NCBI GenBank assembly: GCA_003640385.1
Contig: RCAB01000816.1
Span: 1 to 17,613 of the forward strand
Direction of reading: 5' to 3'
Source of the DNA: Setaria digitata
Taxonomy: Eukaryota > Nematoda > Chromadorea > Rhabditida > Setariidae
Length of the DNA stretch: 17,613 bases
In this document: in pieces, positions 10,147 through 17,613 of the stretch
How the letters are laid out: each line of letters begins with the position of its first letter
Numbering within the stretch: position 1 is the first letter of the stretch
Notes under the pieces: model-generated
The model's input: only the letters and a program-made list of their open reading frames with translations
Databases searched by the model: none
What the model was told of the DNA's origin: nothing
Position numbers and translations under genes: made by a program

Positions 10147-11314
10147 TAGCAAAATGGTTTGTACCTTCCTTTTTCTTTATTGCGTATGTTTTTTTTTTTT
10201 TTGAATTAAGCTTTATTAAAAGCTGGCGTTTAGTCAATTTTTGATTGAATATTTTTCCCATATTTTATAATGCAAATGAGTGATCAAGGTTTTACTAAAT
10301 TAACTTGAATAAAATTTTGTTTATGTGGGTAATTACTTAATACCGTGAAATTTTCAGGAGCTGTTTTTCGAAATATTACGTCGTAAGACACATATTTTTT
10401 GCGACGTCAAAGAAAATGCAACGGTTTTAGAACTAAAAAAGATTGTGGAAGGTATCCTAAAGGTAGATATTTTCTGCTTTGGTTCAGTTACTTGGATTTA
10501 GGGATATGTATGGACCCAAATTTTATTTTTTTTTTCATTTACATGAACCACTTTTATTTTCAGGTACCAATCAACAAACAAACTTTGAAAAAACAAACCG
10601 AAGATGGATATTGGCAAACAATTGAGGATCGTCAAACTCTTTCCGAGTGTGGTTATACTCCTCAGAATTCCCGTGCCCAAGCACCGGCACCATTAGCTTT
10701 GGTTGTCGCCAACGGTAATGGAAAAATAATTTCTGAAAAAATATTTTCATTTATGTGATTATTTTTTAAAGGTGGCATTTCATACCAAACATTTTACAAT
10801 AATTCTCATAGTCTTAGAGTTATGTTCTGAAGTTTTAAATAAGTAATGGTGTATCTGAGTTTTTGGTTACTCAGAAATTTAAGCAAAACTTGCACATTCG
10901 TGTACACCGAGTTATCTGTATTAAAAAATAATTTATTAACAAGATATAGTAAAATGACCTTTTTCTTTTCTTTTAATGCGACACCATTCTTCATTTCGGG
11001 AAAATTGTGAACTTTTTCTGCTGTTTTGAAACCATCGTCTTTATGGTTTTTTTTCACCCGAATAATTATGTTGTTATATCAGTACGCAAGCTAATATAAT
11101 AATGCTGATGAATGGTAACATTATCAAAAGCTTCATTCTTCATAGAATTTATTTCACTGGTGTCATGATATACTAAAAATTTGAGGAAGAATTGCGAAGA
11201 TCTAAAATCACTTCAGTTTCAGAAGAAGATGATGTTATCATTGAGCCATTGTCAATTCCACCACCAGTACCTGATGCAATGAGGCCTGAACAAACTGCTG
11301 CCAATGAACAGTGA
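10139..11314 (+). CDS. ELOB: Elongin B (ubiquitin-like adaptor, four exons)
   Basis: Elongin B pairs with Elongin C to bridge substrate receptors (VHL-box and SOCS-box proteins) to CUL2/CUL5 ubiquitin ligases, and the pair also binds Elongin A. Exons: 10139-10156, 10358-10462, 10564-10714 and 11223-11314 (TGA), in frame, giving 121 residues against 118 in human. The ubiquitin-like fold is seen from [13 protein letters not shown] through [26 protein letters not shown] and [10 protein letters not shown] follow, and the tail has [16 protein letters not shown] and ANEQ. The family start Met-acidic-hydrophobic fits the Met at 10154, which ends exon 1. An in-frame ATG at 10139 adds only MDSSK and is the first in-frame AUG, so the start is uncertain by five residues. 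The last acceptor is the TTTCAG at 11217-11222; a poorer AG at about 11189-11190 would add 11 residues. A five-residue insertion lies after KKQTEDGY relative to human. Confidence 0.95.
10715..11222 (+). other. Last intron of Elongin B
   Basis: The 508-base intron between the AAC-G end at 10714 and AAGAAGAT at 11223. The reverse-strand open frame at 10806-11057 falls inside it, is Lys-rich and resembles no family I know. I see no nested gene. Confidence 0.75.
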
Positions 11315-11977
11315 GCTTGTCGTTTATAGCAGAATATCACATCATGTAAACTAGCATTGTGTTTTATTCTTTTGCTACACTTGTCATTGCCGTTCCTTTG
11401 ACTTTCATGATTTCATTTGTGTCCAATAAAAATTTTTGCAATTTCATTGAATTTCTCATTTGTAACAGTATATTTTATCAGTATTATATCTTCAAAACAT
11501 GTAAATGTTATTAAAAGTATAACTACCTTTGCTTTATTTATTTTGTATTTATTCTCGTTATTCTGAAATTTCGTAGTCTCTTTTTTTCTGCATCATGAAA
11601 AAGTAAAAGGATGAGGATAAAATATAATTCGTTAAGAAATGGCCACGGATTGTAAAGCTTTCTTTTTTGCTTTTTAGGATTTTTCATTTTTGCTACTTGC
11701 TATTTAGAAACTCTGTATCTTTTAATTGTGCTTTTATCCAACGGACAAAAGAGTTTTTTGCACTTCGCCATTTACATGTGGTTCTATTTAACTATATTTA
11801 TTTTTTGGCTTTTAATGAAAATTTATTAATCGAGCGCGGTTATTTCTTGCTCTCCTTATTATTTTATTTTATTTTTTTCTGTTTCTTATTTTCTTTTTTT
11901 ACCGAGAAAAGTTTATTAGTATACTTGGTTGGTTGCAGCATCTGAAAATTATTGAAATTTGCTATATGACTTTCCAG
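11315..11977. other. Intergenic region between Elongin B and UTP25
   Basis: This gap of about 0.66 kb contains the Elongin B 3' end and a T-rich stretch ending in the UTP25 acceptor. The open frame at 11667-11945 is Phe/Leu-rich because the DNA is T-rich, and is not supported as a gene. The short same-strand spacing would allow one polycistronic precursor. Confidence 0.6.
11425..11430 (+). terminator. Poly(A) signal AATAAA of Elongin B
   Basis: AATAAA followed by T-rich sequence, about 110 bases after the Elongin B stop. The spacing and context suit cleavage near 11440-11450. Confidence 0.65.
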
Positions 11978-11998
11978 CTATCACACTGAAGAGAAAGG
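11978..11998 (+). promoter_or_regulatory. Candidate trans-splice acceptor and 5' UTR of UTP25
   Basis: GACTTTCCAG ends at 11977, leaving a 21-base leader before the ATG at 11999. The position suits spliced-leader addition. If Elongin B and UTP25 share a precursor, an SL2-like or SL1 leader would be added here. Confidence 0.5.
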
Positions 11999-14900
11999 AT
12001 GATCAAAGGAAAGCGGAAATTTGAGCAAGCATTTGAGGATAGCACTACCGCTATAGATTATTTCCACCAACATTTCGAGCAAATATTAGATTCCACTGCT
12101 GCGAATATGTTACTGGCATCAGCTAGTGTGCAGGGTGAACTGCACCAGTTCTTCCTGGTTAGTTTTCACGGTTAATTGTTTTTCAGGATTTATTTTCACT
12201 GTAACTAGCAGCATTTAAGAGTGACTTATTGACGAAAAAGATGGTAGAAAAAGTTATTAACATCAGCTCGTGTACGAAATGAACAAATTTTGTATTCTCT
12301 TTGAGAGGATTCAATGGTATCAGTATGCGGTCATGATTTTTATAATTGGAGTGATTTTTACGTTTTTTTTTTCCTTGATTTCCATTATTTTTGTTACTTT
12401 CGAATGAAAAAATGGTTTTTCTTTACTAATTTATAAGATTTTGTAGATTATTTATAGTAATTTTTTTGCAGAAGGACATTGGCAATGGTTTTTTCCAGCA
12501 GCGGTACAGTAGGGCCGAGGTTGACATCCCAAAACAGGAGGATATTGGAAGTTTTGGATTAAACTTGAAATTAATAAGAAATTTTGAAATTCTCAATGAA
12601 AATCCGATGAACAGTTCACAGATATCGTTATACAGTATCATTAGCAAATACATCGATATTTATGCAGCGGGATTAAAAATCGATTTTACAGTACTAGTTT
12701 TATTATTTGTCATTACTTGTGTAGTACACGATGATACAAATTCACAAAAAACTTGCCTGATCGGTTTTCAATTTTTGGGCTTGAATTAAAGGAATCTGTA
12801 ACAATTTAGCCGCTGTATTGCTTACATGTTATCAATCATATTATACGAACACGAAATTTGGTAATATCGAATAAACAGTTTCTGGAAGATCGTCGTGAAA
12901 AAGTAGAGGTTTTGCTTTATAATTGAATATAATTATTAATTTGCATTGAAGTTCCATTTACTAATCTGTTCCTGATCGGGCAGGAATTTTGTTTGTTCTC
13001 TTATGATGGAAGTTTTTCCTTCACTTTACTGTTCAAGCAAAGAAAAGGTTTATTCTCTTGTTATCTTCATATTATCTTTTGCATCTTTTACTTTAGCTTT
13101 TCTTTGAGATTAGGTAGAGGATAAGAAAAAGGACTGCTTATCTATCTTTTATTCTATATTTACAGTATATGCGCTTTCAGTTTTTCTAGTCTTTCACTAC
13201 TTTTTCTCAGCTGTTAATCAGTAACAAATGTTTGTTCATATTTTTACTTCAGAGAATGCTGACGGAGGATGATATTGAAAAGGCACGTGATCAGGGATTA
13301 TCTCGACCCAAAGTATTGATTATTTGTCCACTGAAAAAGAATGTTCTTCCAATTGTTGAAAATTTCCGCATATTGATTTTTGGTGAATCAGACAAGCCGT
13401 TTATTTCTAATTATCGTCGTTTCAAAACTGAATTTGGTGACACAGGATTCAGGATATCCGAGAAAAGAAAAGTAAGGCTTTCAAGAATTTATTTGATAGT
13501 TTTACTTGCGAATCCGTCTTTCAATTTAGGAATTTCAGAATAGCCATAATTTCTCACCTCTTTTTTCTGCGCATCACGAAGATCTATTTTCTGTAAATGA
13601 GATTTTTGTGCATCGTCCCATTTTTAACAACAGTATTCATCAAGTCACATATTTTCAGGTCTCGGATGATTATAGGGAGCTTATGAGTGGAAATATTGAT
13701 GACTGCTTTCGAATTGGTATTGCAATTGCCAAAAAAAGTTTGAAACTTTATACGGCGTTTGATGAGTCAGATATTTTAATTGCCTCACCTCTGGGTTTAC
13801 GGATGATTGTAGGTGAAGATGATGGAATGAGCTCGGAACGAGAAACAGACTTCTTGGCTTCCATAGAAGTACTGGTCATTGATAAGGTTGGTTAATTTCC
13901 TGCTGACAGGGTTTGGAAATAAAATCTTTGTCAGTTTCTGTTTATTTCCAATACTTTTCTTAGAAATGTAGGATAATAAAGAGAAAGATGTATGAAATAG
14001 GTAATGTGGGCTATTAGTATATTAGCGAGCTTAGTGATGATGGTCTTCAAGATTGGTAAAAGGAACTAACGGAAACTTTCAGTGCTTATCAAATCATAGT
14101 TAGTTATGCTTTGAAACTTTCTTCAAAACAGTTGAAAGAATTCAGGCTGATATATTACTAATGCAAAATTGGGAGCATTTGTTGAATGTTATCAACAGTT
14201 TACATATACAACCGAAGAAACTCACAGTTGATATATCACGAGTTCGACGCTGGAGCCTCGAAAATTATTCTAAACTTTATAGGTTTGTATACTATTCCAA
14301 GCATTCGAACTGTATCACCTTTTGCAATGGAATTTCCTTAAATGCGGAATATTTTATTTGCAGGCAAACAGTATTAATATCGGAAGAACGTCGTGTAGAA
14401 TGTGATGCATTATTTGCTCTTTACTGCCGGAATTTCTCTGGATTTGTCAAGATACCTATGCCAAATAAAGGACTGATGGATAATGTAATTTTTTCTTTCT
14501 ATATAGGAATAGTTTTGATAAGGTTCCTATAAACTTATTACTCAGAATTTCAATCTTTTGAAATTTTGATGAAACTTTAAAAAGAATGAATAGCTTGAAT
14601 TATTTGACTGTAAATCCCCCTTTCTTTTCTTGATTAATTTCACATTTTTTTTTTTTTTTTTCAAACGTTGGTACGTATGCTATGAAATATAAAGTTTTGA
14701 GCTGTTATTTTTTTCTTAAGCAGCAATGTTTACTGCCACAAGAAATCTTTAGATAGAAATTCCATACTGTCAAGAATTGCAGCGGCTAGATGTGGATGTG
14801 GCAGAAAATCAGTCTGATATCCGATTTAAATTTTTTAAGGTATTTTTTCCCCAGACTTCAACAGATGTTCGGAACTTAAGGAAGTAATTCTGACGTTTCT

Positions 14901-16127
14901 ACAAAAAAAAGAAAAAATTTGCTGTTTTCGTGATCGTGACTAGATTTTGTAAGATTACGCATACATACACGCACCTGAAATATATGCATACGTACGTTTA
15001 TCTGGTAATAAGAAAGCAAGGACAAAGCTCAGAAGCATTTTTTTGTGCCAAATTTCTTTTATGTAATTATTTTCGATAAAGTTAATGCAGGCATTTCAGG
15101 AAAAGGTTTTACCGAAGTGTGAATTGGGCACAGTTATCTTTATCCCGTCATATTTTGACTTTGTGAGGCTTAGGAATTATTTGAAAAATGAGAACGAAAG
15201 TTTCGTCCAACTTCATGAATATGCAAAAGAGGGAAAGGTATGTTCACAGCACTAAACTCACCACATAATTTGAAAAAGATAAATATCAGATAATAAAAAC
15301 AAGGCAGTGGTGTTTGAATTTCTACTTACGATGTTGCTATTCGACTGATCAGCTGTTCATGAGTAATAGTCTTTCAGTGGTCGCCGTCATTAAGTTTTTT
15401 AGAAAACAATATATGACCATTTTTGATTTGAGAAGAATGCTATTTTTTACTCGCCAAAAGATTCAGTTGAATTCTTCAAGAGGGAGAGGGAACATCTAAT
15501 CTTTCTTATACCAAAGAGCAACATGGATAAACAAAGCTCTAAAATCTCAAAAAAAAAAAACTTTTTTTTTTTAAAATTAACTCAGAGTTGCAGGTAGCGA
15601 AAGCGCGAGCGTTATTCTACAAAAAGGAAAAGAAACTTATGCTGATAACAGAACGATTTCATTTTTATAGACGTTATAATATTAAGGTAATTTTGAAGCT
15701 CCGTCGCGTTTCAAAATTTTTTTATCTAGAAGTAACTGAGAGAATGACCAACTCAAAGAGTTCTTCCGTGACAGTGCATCCTCCATCACTTGGCTTTTGA
15801 CCCAGATATTTTAGTCAGGAATAACCAATCTTTTTCCTTAAGATGAATGAAACCGAGTTGTTTTACCTTTAGCCTTCCTGAATTTTAGCACGTTTCGCTC
15901 CATTATTTTTTTTATTCCAGGGCATCAAGTCGCTTTCATTTTATCAACCGCCGGCACAATCGAAATTTTATCATGAAATGATCAATATGGTGGATAATGA
16001 TTTTGCTCATGTCCGTCTTTTATATACAAAATTTGATTCACTCCGTATGGCAAACATATTTGGTGACAGTTCTGTGCGACAGATAATGTCCTCCACAAAA
16101 ACAACGCATGCTCTGGTAAGCCGATAA
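11999..16127 (+). CDS. UTP25: UTP25 / DIEXF, small-subunit processome factor (11 exons)
   Basis: UTP25 is a nucleolar U3-processome protein needed for early 18S rRNA processing; its fold resembles DEAD-box helicases but is thought inactive. Exons: 11999-12157, 12472-12690, 12810-12902, 13253-13471, 13659-13886, 14146-14282, 14364-14484, 14753-14839, 15091-15237, 15594-15686 and 15921-16127 (TAA), all in frame, about 569 residues. Conserved blocks: LYCLHVINH, ARDQGLSRPKVLIICPL (about 170-186), GNIDDCFRIGIAI, DILIASPLGLR, VIDKAD (303-308, in place of DEAD), LLMQNWEHLL, SRVRRWSLENYSKLYRQT, IFIPSYFDFVRLRNYL, LITERFHFYRRYNIKGIKSL and VRLLYTKFDSLR. No Walker A GKT/S is visible. The long acidic N-terminus of the human protein (about 756 residues) is absent. 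The exon 2 donor (12691 GTACTA) is the least certain junction. The final GTAAGC after THAL is donor-like but reads straight to TAA, so I end the gene there. Confidence 0.94.
14283..14363 (+). other. 81-base stop-free intron in UTP25
   Basis: The intron runs from GTTTGT to TTTGCAG. Removing it joins AG to G to give the Arg of SKLYRQT, as in the family. Its length is a multiple of three and it has no stop in frame, so retention would insert 27 residues without breaking the protein. Confidence 0.8.
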
Positions 16128-16537
16128 AAATTAACTGCTGAAGTAAAATTAGATTTGATGAATTCAGCAGTAATCGAGCTGCATTCACTTTGTTCCAAAT
16201 CACATAGCGACATAAAACATGCATATAAAAAGATAGAAAAGAAAGGGAAATCAATTGTAGGATCATTGTTAAAAAGCAAACAATGGCCGAATTGATGAAG
16301 CCATCTATATGGGACAAACGAGATGTCAGATAGCCATATGAAATAGTTAGAAGTAAATAAGAATTAGCGTGTTCGAGTTAACATTTACAAAGAACGAATT
16401 GAGTGAGGGTATCGGAAACAATGAATGCCATTAAAATTCGAGATATAATTCTGGATAAAAAGTAGTTCGTCAGAAAACCGGAAAGCCACTGCAAAACCGA
16501 AAAACCACTAATCATATAAGCAGTAGATTGATTTTAA

Positions 16538-16543
16538 AATAAA
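16538..16543 (+). terminator. Possible UTP25 poly(A) signal AATAAA
   Basis: AATAAA lies about 410 bases after the UTP25 stop, in the gap shared with the convergent copper-chaperone gene. Another AATAAA occurs at about 16626. Either could be used. Confidence 0.4.
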
Positions 16544-16786
16544 CAAACATAAAATATTAGAGGCACAAGATATTTAATATGTTGAACAAATAACTTGAAA
16601 ACAGTGAAATGTCAAGAAAGTCGAGAATAAAAAAAAAAGTCGTTCACTATTATCTTACCGGATCCACCGATGGAACGACCAGGACTTCAGAATTGCTTTG
16701 ATAATCGGAATCATTTTTGAAGGAATTGTATCCATTCGTAAAGTTCGCTTCAACAGTGTAGCGATTTCATTAATAGTTGTTGTTCG

Positions 16787-16792
16787 TTTATT
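16787..16792 (-). terminator. Poly(A) signal of the copper chaperone gene
   Basis: TTTATT on the + strand reads AATAAA on the - strand, only three bases after the TAA stop at 16798-16796. The 3' UTR would then be about 20-30 bases. Confidence 0.6.
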
Positions 16793-16795
16793 AAA

Positions 16796-17417
16796 TTAAG
16801 CTTTCGTCGGGAAAATTTGCACGCAGTTCTTACCAGTCTTCTTCAATACTTCAAGTACTAACTCGGCTGGTAGCACGGTTGTAACTGCGACACGTTTGGC
16901 AGATACGTCGATTTGTACGTCGGTCACATCAGCTACAATAAATAAAGTGATGCTAAGAAAAATGAAATGTAATAAAATTATTGGTATTTAATATTTACAA
17001 GAATGATTCCCACCCTCCGTTCAGGATGGCTGGAAGACAATGAAACCAGAAATCTTGAAAAACCGGGAAAAGTTTAAATTCTCTCGATATTGGGAAATTT
17101 GATGAAGAATGCCGTACCACCTAACTTCGACAATACTTTTCTTGCTGCATTTGCGCATCCCTCACACGTCATATCTAGTTCAAATACATACGTCTGAAAA
17201 TTGGATCGAATAACAAGTGATGATTTTAATCGTTAGTGTCGACTTTTTCAACCCATCACGGCCTGTCGATTACAATAATTAATTTCTTTCTGTATTGAGC
17301 ACTGTCTGTCCGACTGGATATCAAATCGCTTAGAAATTTAAGCTCCATTCATTTGGTTTAACCGATTACTTCCGTTTTTACAAAATTTCACCAAGAGGAA
17401 AATCTTACATTAGACAT
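16796..17417 (-). CDS. cuc-1: ATX1/ATOX1-type copper chaperone (CUC-1-like)
   Basis: This small cytosolic metallochaperone carries Cu(I) to P-type copper ATPases of the secretory pathway. Coding exons on the - strand: 17417-17409, 17193-17118 and 16932-16796 (TAA), in frame, giving 73 residues, the normal size of the family. The metal-binding loop MTCEGC is at residues 11-16 with C13 and C16. Before it is TYVFELD; after it ANAARKVLSKLG forms helix 1. VTDVQIDVSAKRVAVTTVLP gives strands 2 and 3, and LEVLKKTGK (about 55-63) holds the basic loop-5 lysine that helps stabilise bound copper in ATOX1. The tiny first coding exon (Met-Ser-Asn) is supported by a GTAAGA donor and phase. The GTAAG directly after KKT-G looks like a donor, but reading through gives KNCVQIFPTKA and stop, which fits the family length. 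Confidence 0.93.
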
Positions 17418-17457
17418 TTATGATTCCCAAGTCGAAATAAACGACAACGAGCCAACA

Positions 17458-17613
17458 CTGAAAAACTACGAGAACGTACAGTAAATGGACAAAATGATTA
17501 GTAAATTCTGAACAAAACTTACCTAACTGGTGATAGGGGAGGGGAATTAAGTGACAAAACGTGGGAAGATGAAGGTAAGCTGAATTCTTTATTTTTAGAT
17601 TGTTCGAAACTTC
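17458..17613 (-). other. 5' region of the copper chaperone gene, possible untranslated exon
   Basis: On the - strand a TTTTTCAG acceptor ends at 17458, giving a 40-base leader (17457-17418) before the ATG. Upstream, CAGTTAG followed by GTAAGT at 17521-17516 is a strong donor. It suggests a 5' untranslated exon at 17522 or beyond, joined by a 64-base intron. Direct spliced-leader addition at 17457 is the alternative. Confidence 0.5.

Larger units (their letters stand above)
16128..16795. other. Convergent intergenic region, UTP25 and copper chaperone
   Basis: This 668-base tail-to-tail gap has no supported gene. The reverse-strand open frames at 15982-16317 run antisense to the last UTP25 exon and are shadows. 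Confidence 0.6.

Noticed and set aside
9975..10244. Hydrophobic 89-residue open frame
   Set aside because: The hydrophobicity reflects T-rich DNA, and it overlaps the Elongin B first exon in another frame.
11667..11945. Phe/Leu-rich 92-residue open frame
   Set aside because: It is T-rich intergenic DNA with no start context or homology, and looks like a chance membrane-like reading.
15314..15499. 61-residue open frame
   Set aside because: It lies inside the UTP25 intron 15238-15593 between two well-supported exons.
15982..16317. Two overlapping reverse-strand open frames
   Set aside because: They are shadows of the last UTP25 exon, which is conserved on the + strand.

Overview
The window looks like nuclear DNA of a nematode. 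It is AT-rich, its genes are cut by many introns of about 80 to 1,000 bases with TTTCAG-type acceptors and GTAAG/GTATG-type donors, and four of the five genes have an acceptor-like AG 1 to about 50 bases before the probable start codon, as expected for spliced-leader trans-splicing. The introns are longer than is typical of Caenorhabditis and the encoded proteins are nematode-like. A spirurid or filarial (clade III) worm is my best guess, but that is inference.

Five protein genes could be assembled exon by exon from conserved protein sequence. Left to right: (1) + strand, about 180-5777, a GALNT11-like polypeptide N-acetylgalactosaminyltransferase (Golgi type II membrane enzyme with a C-terminal ricin-type lectin domain); (2) + strand, 7469-8846, density-regulated protein DENR (translation reinitiation and 40S recycling); (3) + strand, about 10139-11314, Elongin B (ubiquitin-like adaptor of cullin E3 ligases); (4) + strand, 11999-16127, UTP25/DIEXF (degenerate helicase-like factor of the small-subunit processome); (5) - strand, 17417-16796, an ATX1/CUC-1-type copper chaperone, convergent with UTP25.

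The genes do not form one pathway. DENR, Elongin B and UTP25 are same-strand housekeeping genes, and the 685-base gap between Elongin B and UTP25 would permit a loose nematode operon; the sequence alone does not prove it. Intergenic DNA is T-rich and otherwise quiet, except for a 369-base pure (AT)n tract at 6825-7193 bounded by perfect 13-base inverted repeats, and a small cluster of GGATTGATCC repeats just upstream of DENR.

The most interesting irregularities are a degenerate copy of part of a catalytic GALNT exon inside the preceding intron, the inverted-repeat-bounded (AT)n tract, stacked acceptors that can switch the GALNT lectin frame, and an 81-base stop-free intron in UTP25. I found no CRISPR array, tRNA, rRNA, intact transposase or clearly new multi-gene system.
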